From the NCBI GenBank assembly GCA_019918135.1, contig WBZZ01000121.1, forward strand, positions 40,001 to 104,000: a DNA stretch of 64,000 nt, read 5' to 3'. This DNA comes from Paulinella micropora. Lineage: Eukaryota; Cercozoa; Imbricatea; Euglyphida; Paulinellidae. The notes beneath the pieces are model-generated. The model did not search any database, was not told where the DNA came from, and saw only the letters and a list, made by a program, of their open reading frames with translations. Below are positions 50,374 to 61,909 of this stretch, piece after piece. Numbering within the stretch: position 1 is the first letter of the stretch; every line of letters begins with the position of its first letter. Made by a program: the position numbers and the translations under genes.

Positions 50374-52124
50374 GCGCTAGCGGTTTAGGGTTAGCATGGT
50401 AATTAAAAAACCCAATCCCAGGAAGAAATTAAGGCCTATGAAGAGCCCCCAGAACAGACGGGTGCCTATCGGTCTATCGGGCAGTTTCTCCTCCCCGCCC
50501 CGGCGGGCCACCACGAGGGCGGCGAGGCCGCCGATGATGCCCATGAAAAAACAGCAAAGCGAGCCAATCAAGAGGCCGGCCAAGATCCCGCCTGCCGGGT
50601 TTGCGCACGATTCGCAGCTGCCGTCTTCGTCGGGTCTGCTGCAAAAACCAAAAAAGAGCTTAGTTTCTTTCTCACGGGTACAAGGGCACGGGCCCGCGGA
50701 GTCGTTCGTGAGCGGCAGTGGCCGGTAGCAGTGGCCGGTAGCAGTAATCAGTCGTCAGATTCAGAAAGGTGGACAGGTCCTCGGCCGTCACGCCCGGTGG
50801 ACAGGAGTATTGCAGGGTTAGAGTGTTCTGCAGATCTTGCAGCACCGTTAGCATCTGCGTGCTGAGGTTGGCGCCGTATTGGCGCAGATCTTCCAGATCC
50901 TCGCTTAGGCTGTTTTTTAGCGCTGCGCCCTGGTCATACATAACCTCTAACTCCTTTGAGATGTTTTGGCGCGTGCTTATGTTGGTTTTTAGCTCGGCTG
51001 CGTTGCGCTTGGCTTCCGCGATTAAGACCGTGTACTGGCGGCCGAGCGCTGCAGCGCTGTTGTTGATGCTGACCTCCAGTTGCTGCGCCTGCGAGCTCAG
51101 CGCAGTGAGGGCTTGTCTGGCCTGAGTCTGGATCGTCGCTGAAACCGAGTAGTCAGCCAGCGAGGCCTCGGCGGCCGCGTTGAGGTCATCCAGGTTTATG
51201 ACCCCTGCGCTGCCGTCAGAGCCGCTGTGGGCCAGGCCGGAGAGCGTCTCCCCAAGCTGGCGGTAGAGCGGGGCTAGCTCGGACTGCTGCTGGACGCGGA
51301 TGGTGAGTGCGTTGTCCCGCGCAATTTCTAGCGAGGGCAATGAGGCGGTGCCGGCGTCCAGCGTTCCTTGCAGGCAGAGAACCGCGAACTGGGCCTCTCC
51401 GCTGCAGTTAATTAGCACCCTTACGTCGGTGGCGATAGCACGGCAGTTGGTCAGGTCCAGGTCGTAGGTCTGGTAACGGCGCAGCTCGGACAGGCGGAGC
51501 TTGTGCAGGACCTGACACCGCGGGGCCTCGAGCTGCAGCACGCAAGGGGAGACTCCCACCCCCCCGCCTGCCCCGACGGTAGTAGGGTTGAGGGAGGTGT
51601 AGGCCAGCCGGACCCCTCGCTGCTGCGTGCCACCGGTGCCGGGCCGGAGCTCGAGGGTTTGGGGGCAGTAGTTCAGGGGGTCGGGCGGTCCCGCAGCAGT
51701 GTCGTTGGTTGCGGCGCTTGAGCTGGCCGCCAAGGGGACGGTGCGCCGGACCAGCAGCTCGAGCTCCCAGTCGCGTGGGTAGAAACGAACGCCCTCGCCG
51801 TCTGTGAGCCAGTGCATATAGTAGTGCCGCAGGATGGCGCAGAGCCCCCCCGCCTGCGTGGTCTTGGTGGTGCGGCACAGGCGCGCCGGGAGCTTGAGGT
51901 CTACGGTGCGGGGCGCGCGGCCGGCCAGCCATTCGGCTCGCAGGCGCTCGTTCGGCGGCCTGGCTAGCGCCTCCTGAAAGGCGGTGAACAGCTCGTTGGT
52001 ATCGGGGCGTGGCGGGATCTCCAGCTCCGCTTGGAAGTGCCCCAGCGAGAGGCCCGCCTCACGCGGGTCAAAGATCCCCTTGGCAAACGGGTTGCGAGTG
52101 GCGTCCAGCAGGCGGGCCACGCTG
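50374..52124 (-). pseudogene. Coiled-coil virion-type membrane protein, cut by element B (fossil)
   Basis: From the element end at 52,124 downward: a globular part (ARLLDATRNPFAKGIFDPRE, LRHYYMHWLTDGEGVRFYPR, LEAPRCQVLHKLRLSELRRY), a Cys-containing beta part, then about 170 residues of coiled coil (ATIQTQARQALTALSSQAQQ to LRQYGANLSTQMLTVLQDLQ). After a short gap of GT...AG type come two hydrophobic helices (LAGLLIGSLCCFFMGIIGGL and LFWGLFIGLNFFLGLGFLIT). The layout suggests a membrane-anchored fusion or attachment protein. It is not assigned to glycoprotein B. Confidence 0.5.
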
Positions 52125-52678
52125 TCAAGAGGGAGAGCAAACCTGATATTTTAGGGACCTGTGGTAGTAATAGAGGGAGAGCAAACCTGCTGTTTTAGGG
52201 ACCTGTGGTAGTAGCACGGCCGCTAAATTGTTCATGCCTATCGATAATATTTATTGAAAATTTATTAATACGAAAGCGGACGGACCTGATTCATCTTAAT
52301 ATTTGCATACTAATTTATTATTAAAATATATTCCGATGCTCACTATTTTTAATATTCATAACATGATTCTTATTATATAGAGATACAGCTTTGTTGCAAC
52401 TGCCGATTTCTGTACTAAGCGGTGGTAGTAGCACTGAGCTTTGCTTCTAGGAGTAACCGGCAGTATTAATAGCACACGCGTAGACTGCAGGCACGCGAGC
52501 AGGTAGGCAGGAGCAGGTAGGCAGAAAGCAAGCGAGCAAAATATTAATACTAACTGAGTCGTGCAGGCAGGGGCACGCGCAGGAGCCTGCAGTAGCTTTC
52601 GTTCTGTTTTCCATATAATCACTGCTCCACTCCTGCTGCACTGCAGAAACTCGCTTCTATTTCAGCTCCTATCGCGGG
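52125..52678 (+). repeat. Element B left terminal repeat
   Basis: Nearly identical to the inverse of 42,879-43,432 and closely similar to 31,330-31,879. The doubled 44-bp end unit is intact. The partner repeat of B is absent in this window because B is cut at 61,909. Confidence 0.85.
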
Positions 52679-54380
52679 CGGTGGGAACAAAAGATATATG
52701 GAGACGCTACACCCCTCTCCACCTTGCGCACGATGGGTTTGGACCTCTGTAAAACTCTCTCTGCAATGTGGAGAGTGGTTGGCGAGAAAAGAGCAAGAGC
52801 GCAACTGCAAAGTGGCATTGACGGCAGTGCTAGGTTTTTCTAGCTGAAGACTGGGCGGTGGGAACAGAAGATATGTGGAGACGCTACACCCCTCTCCACC
52901 TTGCGCACGATGGGTTTAAACCTCAGTAAAACTCTCTCTGCAATCTGCAGAGTGGTTCGGGAGAAAAGAGCAAGAGCGCAGCTGCCAAGTGGCATTTCTA
53001 GTAGCGCTAGCTTTTTCTACCTAGGGACTGGGCGGTGGGAACAGAAGATGTATGGAGAAGTCACACCTCTCTGCACCTTGCGCACGATGGGTTTGGACAT
53101 TTGTAAAACTCTCTCTGCAATGCGCAGAGTGGGTCGGGAGAAAAGAGCAAGAACACAGCTGCCAAGTGGCATTTCTACTAGTGCCAGCTTTTTCTACCTA
53201 GGGACTGGGCGGTGGGAAGAGAAGATATATGGAGAAGCCACACCCCTCGGCACCTTGCGCACGATGAGTGTAGTCCGCTGTGAAACTCTCTGTGCAATGC
53301 GCAGAGTGGTTGGGGAGAAAAGAGCAAGAGCGCAGCTGCCAAGTGGTATTTCCGCTAGTGCTAGCTTTTTCTACCTAGGGACTGGGCGGTGGGAAGAGAA
53401 GGTGTATGGAGAAGCCACACCCCTCGGCACCTTGCGCACGATGGGTTTGGACATCTGCAAAACTCTCTGTGCAATGTGCAGAGTGGTTGGGGAGAAAAGA
53501 GCAAGAGCGCAGCTGCAAAGTGGCATTTCTACTAGTGCTAGCTTTTTCTACCTAGGGACTGGGCGGTGGAAAGAGAAGATCTATGGAAAAGCCACAGCAC
53601 TCTGCAGCTTGGACGCCATGAGTTTGGACATTTGTAAAACTCTCTGTGCAATGTGCAGAGTGGTTGGGGAGAAAAGAGCAAGAGCGCAGCTGCAAAGTGG
53701 CATTGACGGCAGTGCTAGCTTTTTCTAGCTGAAGACTGGGCGGTGGGAACAGAAGATATGTGGAGACGCTACACCCCTCTCCACCTTGCGCACGATGGGT
53801 TTAAACCTCAGTAAAACTCTCTCTGCAATCTGCAGAGTGGTTCGGGAGAAAAGAGCAAGAGCGCAGCTGCCAAGTGGCATTTCTAGTAGCGCTAGCTTTT
53901 TCTACCTAGGGACTGGGCGGTGGGAACAGAAGATGTATGGAGAAGTCACACCTCTCTGCACCTTGCGCACGATGGGTTTGGACATTTGTAAAACTCTCTC
54001 TGCAATGCGCAGAGTGGGTCGGGAGAAAAGAGCAAGAACACAGCTGCCAAGTGGCATTTCTACTAGTGCCAGCTTTTTCTACCTAGGGACTGGGCGGTGG
54101 GAAGAGAAGATATATGGAGAAGCCACACCCCTCGGCACCTTGCGCACGATGAGTGTAGTCCGCTGTGAAACTCTCTGTGCAAAGTGCAGAGTGGTTGGCG
54201 AGAAAAGAGCAAGAGCGCAGCTGCCAAGTGGCATTTCCGCTAGTGCTAGCTTTTTCTACCTAGGGACTGGGTGGTGGGAAGAGAAGATGTATGGAGAAGC
54301 CACACCCCTCGGCACCTTGCGCACGCTGGGTTTGGACATCTGCAAAACTCTCTGTGCAATGTGCAGAGTGGTTGGGGAGA
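52679..54380 (+). repeat. 177-bp satellite of element B, single orientation
   Basis: About 9.5 units head to tail, open in one frame as 59-residue repeats. Higher-order order is visible: the stretch 52,850-53,725 and the stretch from 53,735 on share unit variants in the same order, a five-unit duplication. Confidence 0.9.
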
Positions 54381-55991
54381 AAATCAAAACAGAAAATCGA
54401 AACAGAAAAGCAAAACAGAAAATCGAAACAGAAAAGCAAAACAGAAAAACAAAACAAAAACAGAAAACCGAAATAGAAAATCGAAACAAAAAACCGAAAC
54501 AGAAAAGCAAAGCAGAAAAGCAAAACAGAAAAGCAAAACAGAAAATCGAAACAAAAAACCGAAACAGAAAAGCAAAACAGAAAATCGAAATGGAAAATCG
54601 AAACAAAAAAGCAAAACAAAAAACCGAAACAGAAAAGCAAAACAGAAAATCGAAATGGAAAATCGAAATAGAAAAGCAAAACAGAACAGCAAAACAGAAA
54701 AGCAAAACAAAAAATCGAAATAGAAAAGCAAAACAGAAAATCGAAATGGAAAAGCAAAACAAAAAAGCGAAACAGGAAATCGAAACAGAAAAGCAAAACA
54801 GAAAAGCAAAACAGAAAATCGAAACAGAAAATCAAAACAGAAAATCGAAATGGAAAAGCAAAACAAAAAAGCAAAACAGGAAATCGAAACAGAAAAGCAA
54901 AACAGAAAAGCAAAACAGAAAATCGAAACAGAAAATCAAAACAGAAAATCGAAACAGAAAAGCAAAACAGAAAATCGAAACAGAAAAGCAAAACAGAAAA
55001 ACAAAACAAAAACAGAAACAGAAAACCGAAATAGAAAATCGAAACAAAAAACCGAAACAGAAAAGCAAAACAGAAAACCGAAATAGAAAATCGAAACAAA
55101 AAGGCAAAACAAAAAACCGAAACAGAAAAGCAAAACAGAAAATCGAAATGGAAAATCGAAACAAAAAAGCAAAACAAAAAACCGAAACATAAAAGCAAAA
55201 CAGAAAATCGAAATGGAAAATCGAAATAGAAAATCGAAACAGAAAAGCAAAACAGAAAAGTAAAACAAAAAATCGAAATAGAAAAGCAAAACAAAAAATC
55301 AAAATGGAAAATCGAAACAAAAAAGCAAAACAGAAAATCGAAACAGAAAAGCAAAACAGAAAAACAAAACAAAAAACCGAAACAGAAAAGCAAAACAGAA
55401 AACCGAAATAGAAAATCGAAACGGAAAATGGAAACAAAAAACCGAAGCAGAGAAGCAAACCAGAAAACCGAAATAGACAATCGAAACAAAAAACCGAAAC
55501 AAAAAACCGAAACAGAAAAGCAAAACAGAAAATCGAAATGGAAAATGGAAACAAAAAAGGAAAACAGAAAATCGAAACAGAAAATCAAAATGGAAAAGCA
55601 AAACAGAAAATCGAAACAGAAAATCTAAACAGAAAACTCAAAACAGAAAACAGAAATAGAAAATCGAAACAAAAAAGCAAAACAAAAACCGAAACAGAAA
55701 AGCAAAACAGAAAATCGAAACAGAAAATCAAAACAGAAAATCGAAACAGAAAAGCAAAACAGAAAATCGAAATGGAAAATCGAAACAAAAAAGCAAAACA
55801 GAAAATCGAAACAGAAAAGCAAAACAGAAAAGCAAAACAGAAAATCGAAACAGAAAATCAAAACAGAAAATCGAAACAGAAAAGCAAAACAGAATATCGA
55901 AACAGAAAAGCAAAACATAAAAGCAAAACAGAAAAACAAAACAGAAAACCGAAACAGAAAAGCAAAACAGAAAAACAAAACAAAAAACAGA
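54381..55991 (-). repeat. 13-bp satellite of element B
   Basis: Inverse of the A array, about 124 units of the CNRAAACAGAAAA type. It is shorter than in A by roughly a dozen units. Long frames on both strands are artefacts. Confidence 0.95.
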
Positions 55992-56014
55992 AAGATAGAT
56001 AGATAGATAGATAT

Positions 56015-56070
<56 letters not shown>
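55992..56070. repeat. (GATA)n microsatellite of element B
   Basis: About 19 GATA units with one TATA interruption, joining the satellite to the inverted segment. Confidence 0.95.
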
Positions 56071-57470
56071 GCAGGTCGGTAGGTATCGATTTTTGTTTCT
56101 GTTGTGGATCCTTGATTTACGGTTTTGCCCTTAAGTCGCAACACAGGAAACAAGGATTTTGGCAAAATTTCTCGAATTTCTGGTTTGTGTACAATTGTGT
56201 ACCAAGGATTCGGATGTAATCGGAAATGATATATTTTTTTGGCAATTTTTCGTACCCGCAATGTTTTCGCACCCCCCTACTACTTCAAAACTCTAGTTCA
56301 AAAGTAAAACTCATACAAACTCTAACACTCTTGTTTTCCTCATAAAGTTCGTGTCTCAACATGTCTGACAAACAGCAAGCACTAGAAGCACTTGAACACG
56401 ATTCTATCGGCTCTGTGTACGACTTCTCTCTCAGCAAATCTCAGCCAGCGCTGCTGCCTACTTACCTACCTATATACGCGCTGTCTACTGTTCCTGCCGG
56501 AAACCTGTCCACAGCATACCAACACTAACCTGTCACCCTGCAATAATGCTGCTGCTGCTGCCACTGGCAACTACTGCCACTGCTGTTATGGTTGCTCTCA
56601 GCCAGTGCTGCTGCCTCCTGCCTACCTACTGACCTACCTTCAAGCTTCCTGCCAGATACATATCCTCCTGCATACCACTAACCTGTCACCATGTTGCTGC
56701 TGCTGCCTGCTGCTCTACTGCTCTGTTGCTGCAGCTATTCCTTGCAGCAGTAGCGTTGATTCTACTGTTGCTACTACTGCTGCTACAATGAAACATAGGC
56801 ACAGTGTAGGTTGTACATACAATCCTGCCATTCTGCGCATAGGTAGCTGGGTGGTTTGTATGTTTTTTCATCGATAACCAGAAACATATATGAATAAATT
56901 TATAGGGTGGTGCCGCGAAGAAGGAGCAAACGACTTCAAGACCAGAACAATCATGGAAAAAAGGTTCGTTCTTCGTTTTGCTGCGTGTGCGTCTGTGCAG
57001 TGTGTGTGAGAGACTGTGCTCGTGTCTGGTGTGTGAGAGTGTGCTGCGTGTATGTCTGGGAGTGCATGGCGTGTGTCCGTCCCTACTTGTGGTCTGTCTG
57101 TCTTTGCTGCGTGTGGGAGTGTGCTGCGTGTATATCTGTGCGTACATGGCGTGTGTCTGTGCTGCGTGTGGGAGTATGCGGCGTGCGCGTGTCTGTGGTG
57201 AGAGTGTGCTGCGTGTATCTTTGTCTTGCTCTGCATGTGTCTCTGCTGCATGTAAGTCTGTGCGTGCTTGGCATGTGCCTGCGCTTAGTGTGAGTCTGCA
57301 GCGTGTGCTCAAGCGTCTGTGCTGGCCCGGGACAGGCCACACACATCTGGTCCTACATCAAGCCATGCACACCGAGCTTCTGTCTGTCGCGCAAAAGAGT
57401 TTTGACAGAGGAGAAAGAGGAAGGGAAAGAGAGGAAGGGAATGAATATGCTCGGCTGGGAACAGGGAGAA

Positions 57471-57501
<31 letters not shown>

Positions 57502-57553
57502 GGGGGACAGAGGGAACGAGGGGCGAACGCCAGAGGCAAACATGCTGGGCGGA

Positions 57554-57592
<39 letters not shown>

Positions 57593-57878
57593 GGGGGCAG
57601 GGGGATATAAAATGTGTGACGAGAATCAGGAAAGTGGGAGGAAATGAAAAATGCGCTGCAGAGAAACGGAGGAGAGGAGGGGGATAGGAGGGTGAGAGGA
57701 GGGGGGGGGGGGAGGGAGGGAAAGAGAAGAGGAGCTCGCGAGATTTTCTTTGATTATTATAGTAGTTAATATACTAATATTTCAGTACTGCTTCGTGTTG
57801 CAAGCGCAACATCTGCCATCCTGCTGCATGTCTTTGTATATAGCTTTTCCAAGAGAAAACGTGGATCTTTCATTCACG
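56071..57878. other. Non-coding part of element B upstream of the polyprotein gene
   Basis: Holds the segment inverted relative to A (56,071-56,427, with an MSDKQQALEALEHDSIGSVY frame), CTG-rich sequence to about 56,780 and the CA-rich repeat (56,960-57,310). G runs of about 34 and 39 lie at 57,466-57,499 and 57,556-57,590. The likely promoter lies near 57,755-57,780. The long Cys/Val frames come from the repeat. Confidence 0.6.
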
Positions 57879-60800
57879 ATGAGCCAGGACGGCCCCTCTT
57901 CATCAGGTAGGAGACTACGCTTTGAATAAGCCGATTGTGTTGCGTGTATGTCTGTGTCCTTATTTTTAGCTGGCAGTGGTGGGCGCAAGCGGCGTCTTCT
58001 GTCTCCAGACTCAGAGGGAGGAAAGATGGAGTGGGATGAGCGCAAGCGGCGTCTTCTGTCTCCAGACTCAGAGGGGGAAAAGATTGAGTGGGATGAGTTC
58101 TCAGACGACGAGTCTGAGTCTGTCAAGGAAGCGCCTTGCGCAGTTTCTTCACGGCGTCGCGCAAATCCCTACCCTGAGTGGACGTCAAAACTTCGCGCGC
58201 GGAACGCGCCGCAGTCACCCAAGAATGGTAAGCGGAAGTGTTTATGTTGGGGTTAGGGTTTGGCGGGAGTGCTTCTATTGTATTGTCCATCCTTGCACTC
58301 AATCCGTTTGTCCTCCCTGCAACTTAGGTGGCAGCATCTCCGTGTTTGTCAGCGTACCGGGCTCTAGAATCATCAGCTTGTGCATGGACCCTTCAGACTC
58401 GATTGGAGTCTTGCAAAAAGCTATCGAGGACAAGGAGGCCATCCCCGTGGATAAACAATTCCTCGTCTTCAATGGAAGACCCCTTGAAGAAGGAACGTTA
58501 ACGTTGACAAAATATGGAATCGGGAACGATAGTGTAATTCAATTATATCCCTACCTACCCGGCGGCGGGTCCGACACAGCCGAACAGGAAACTAAAGGCA
58601 AGCGCGCGGATAGCGCCACGCTGGAAGATGGTAAAAGCCATGCTACCAGACTCAGAGGGGTGGGTGGATGGGCGGGTGGGGGCACAGGGGGGGGGGGGGG
58701 GGAGGGGGGACGGGCACGCTATCTCAACTGTATTCACTTTCCACAACAAAGCACATGAAATAATATATTCGCAGGTGCTACCGCTCCAGAAAGCATGGCA
58801 TTTAACTTGACCGAGAAGATCAGGACGGGCTTGAAGCTACCCGCGCAAGCCAAGGTACAGTCGAAACTCCAGCCGGCTTGTTTGCTTTTGCCAAGCTCGG
58901 CGCAGGAAGCTTTACAATCATGCCTTGTTGTGCCGGCGCAGGTGGTTACACAAGACATCACGCCGACTAGCCAAGGCATCATAGTAAAGCTTTCCATCAC
59001 GTTCCGGGAGGAGCACAGCTGTGTGCATCAGGAGCTGGTTCCGCTAGGCCAGCAACACAAAAGCAGCGATGGTGCTGGTGCGACAGTTACAAGCGGAGGT
59101 GATGTCCTCCTCACTTGTAATAGTCCTGCCTGCTTTTCAAAAGGTAAGGAAAGGAAGGTCTTTACTTTTGACAAGGAGACCAACGCAAAGATTGGCGCTA
59201 TCTGTGCGCCCTGGTGCTCGCCCCCCCCCGTCCCCCGCGAAGAAGCGCCAAAAGGTGGCAGAACCCTTGCACACAGGGGCCAGCAGTTCCTCTGATCAGA
59301 CACCCCCACCTCCCGAGAATCCCGAGCCCCCATTGGATGCGAAGGCGTACCAAAGACAATTGCTTCAGCCAGATGTAAGTATTTCCTTGCCCGAGCTTGA
59401 CGGCTGCAAATACAAGGACCTAATGTACAAATTAGCTCTTCGTTTTTCGCTCCCGGACACAGCAACCCTCAATTGGAACAAGTATGGGAGTGACGTGCCG
59501 AGGGAGACGGATCTTTACGTGCACCCTGGTATGTTTTGCGATGGCTTCGGGTTACGATACCTGAAGAGTCAGGAAGACCTAAAGGGAAAATCAGCTTCAG
59601 AGGATATCGAAGATACCAAGGTGGCGATTGCGGCTGGATTCGGCAAGGCTTGCCGTAAGCGAGGGCTAAGCGATGTGGCTCTGCAAATTGAACGCAAGCA
59701 CGGTTTGAGTCGTCCAAATGCAAGCGACCGGGCTCTCGAGCCGTCGGCTGATTTCAAGCAGGATTTGAGAATCAAAAACGTGCCCAACGCGACTCAGCAC
59801 GAGGACAAGGTTGTCTTTGCAAGTCTGCGCCAGATGGCGCCGATTTGGAGGAGGGAAAAAATCTATATCCAAAGTGTTGATTACACAATGCAGCCGGGTT
59901 TTTCCCTTAATTGTTTTCTCGAACGCCTTCAGAGAGAAGGCTTCAAGATAGAGCATGCACCTTACGGTTACCATGATGTTCCTGAAAACTACAGTAATTC
60001 AACAAGAAAGAGGAATGGAACGGATATGGAGCTGGGTGATACCCTTTATCTGGTCCGAAGGGAAGAGGCGAACGGCCTCCACTGCTTTACCTTTCGGCTT
60101 TGGTGGCGTGGATGCAAAGTGGAGCCGAAAATATATGGAAAAGATATCAACATGTTTGAGGTGGAATCTGTCATAAAAAATGTAGGACATCGCCTGCAAG
60201 ATTTCGTCTTCAGCACAAACCCACGCGTCCGAGCTGCTTTTAAGGACCAGCGCATGAGGGACTGTGGGATTGGGCGCATCGAAATCCGAGTCTTTGGCCC
60301 AGGAGTCGCGCCCTTAGACGACGTACGTGCTCTGTTTCACCAGATCCTCTCTAGGTTCAAGCCCGCGTTGGTGTACCATACCTCAGTGCGCGCGAAGATG
60401 GAAGCGTACTCGGAAATCCTGACCAAAACGCTCTTCCTCTGGGATCCACTGGCTAGCCCGGTGCACATGTTCTCTGTAAACTCAATCACCAGAAAAGTGG
60501 CAGGTCATTCGATCGACCTATACAAGGCCTATAACACACCTGCGCAAGCCTTGAAAATGATGCAGCTTACGAGCCCCAATGGCGATATTTTCTTAGCTTT
60601 GGTTACTTACACATTGCATGACAAAGAAGGGACCAAAGCAGTAACTGTGGAACTCAAGGAAGCAGTTGAGCTAATACAGGGCAACATGCCCAGGAACGAA
60701 GGAGAATTCAAGAAGCTCCCGTTAGTTAGGCGGTTTGCTGAGGCTTTTCCCAATCAAGATGAGACTGTCCTTTCTAGTGTTCAGGTGCACTGCGCTTGTT

Positions 60801-61838
60801 ACAGCAGAGAGCTGCCAGCTCCGTCGATCCTTGCTTTCAATGGACACTGCGGCATAAACAAAGTTTTAACAGACCGCGTGGCAAGAGCTGAGTTTAAGCA
60901 AGGCAGATCACTCGTTGCAGAAGAAGAGCTGTGCACCGATTGGATGCGGACCAAAGACAAGCTTGTCAACTACGACCCTATTGTTATCGCATCTGATGCT
61001 CAACGCGAGGAATACAATCCCAAGTGGTTTGAAGTTGGCTTGGCAAAGGAAAAATCGCCGTTAAAAGCATTGGTGAAACAGTTCCAAGCGCAGGGGAACA
61101 AAGTGCAGTGGTTAACTTGCGCCGACACCCGCCTGCCGCCCAAGAACCACAGGGAGCGATCGAGAGAAATCTTAAGTCTTCCCCCAAGCAGCTATCCCAT
61201 CATGGGTTATCGAGAAGGAACGTGGTCTGGCTTGAACCTCGGGTTTGTATTACTACACACAACAAACAACGCGATGAAATCGTTGCGCGGCTTGTTTCGT
61301 GCAGACTTGCATGTTGTTCTCAGATTGCGAAGAGAAGGTGTTCGAGAGATATCTGTGTATCATCAACAAGGCGAGTCTGTTCTGCACAGGTTCTGGATTT
61401 TTGGAGCCGTGAACATGAAACTGGACGCTGGACAGAGCATATGCGTGTTTGGGCCATCTACAGGCAGTTGTGCCATCAAAGGGCAGCCCACCATTGCCAA
61501 CGCGATTTCTGTAACCCAGAATGATGAGTGGGCAGCAATCCTATTTTATACCCATTTACGAGAGCACAAGAAAAACGGCGCGAGCGCTGTTGTGCTGGTT
61601 CGAAACCATCCAGACAAACCAATCAGGCTCAACGACAGAAATGCCAAGATGCTGAGAAAGGCAGAAGATGATTATCCCGGTGGGTTTTGCGCCTGGGTGA
61701 AGCCGATTTTTAACAAGGGCAAGAGCAGAAAATTGATGAAGAGAGACGCCCCTCAACGTGGAGTTGGACCTGAAGATTGAGCCTCCGAACAGTAGCCGCG
61801 CTGGCTCCAGCCAGTTGAAACTGGCTGCGGCACACCCA

Positions 61839-61869
<31 letters not shown>

Positions 61870-61909
61870 CTTCTTCTTCTTCTTCTTCTTCCTTCTCCTC
61901 CTCTAGAGA
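57879..61909 (+). pseudogene. Polyprotein gene of element B, lacking the protease end
   Basis: Exon 1 57,879-57,906 (MSQDGPSSS), exon 2 from 57,970 to 58,227, exon 3 from 58,328 with the ubiquitin-like domain to about 58,630, and exon 4 58,775-59,143. The next exon follows the C tract near 59,244; a 42-nt candidate intron (GTAAGT...AG) lies at 59,375-59,416. The long central part then runs to the poly-Ser codons. The Ulp1-like domain of copy A is lost at the junction with Polinton DNA. A frame change is seen close to the break (DAPQRGVGPED instead of DAPTNVELDLKIEPP). Confidence 0.65.

Larger units (their letters stand above)
43433..52124. mobile_element. Fossil block of a herpesvirus/mirusvirus-type large DNA virus between the inverted elements
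   Basis: 8.7 kb of GC-rich, compactly packed genes on both strands: terminase large subunit pieces, a ~750-residue unknown protein, an EGF-like glycoprotein, a class-3 lipase, a small basic protein and a coiled-coil membrane protein. The terminase ties it to Duplodnaviria with eukaryotic hosts (herpesviruses, mirusviruses); no capsid gene is in view to decide between them. Both outer genes are cut by element ends. A handful of breaks are visible (about three to five, some of which may be introns), so it is a dead, incomplete copy. The GC-rich genes at 29.2-31.3 kb may belong to the same virus. Confidence 0.6.
52125..61909. mobile_element. Element B: inverted, truncated near-identical copy of element A
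   Basis: Begins with the same terminal repeat (TCAAGAGGGAGAGCAAACCT) and follows the inverse of A from 43,432 down to about 32,815: 177-bp satellite, 13-bp satellite, GATA tract, CA-rich part, poly-G runs and the polyprotein gene on the plus strand. It ends inside the poly-Ser codons (TTC repeat) at about 61,909, where Polinton polymerase sequence starts. Unique parts differ from A by only scattered substitutions, so the duplication is recent. The repeat tracts differ a lot in length. Confidence 0.85.

Noticed and set aside
43433-52124. Teratorn-like piggyBac-herpesvirus fusion
   Set aside because: The flanking elements lack TTAA flanks and a recognisable piggyBac transposase, and they are two separate copies in inverted orientation rather than one unit with the virus inside.
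50374-52124. Glycoprotein B of a herpesvirus
   Set aside because: Coiled coil and terminal membrane helices fit a fusion protein in general, but no furin site, fusion-loop pattern or Cys framework of glycoprotein B could be recognised.
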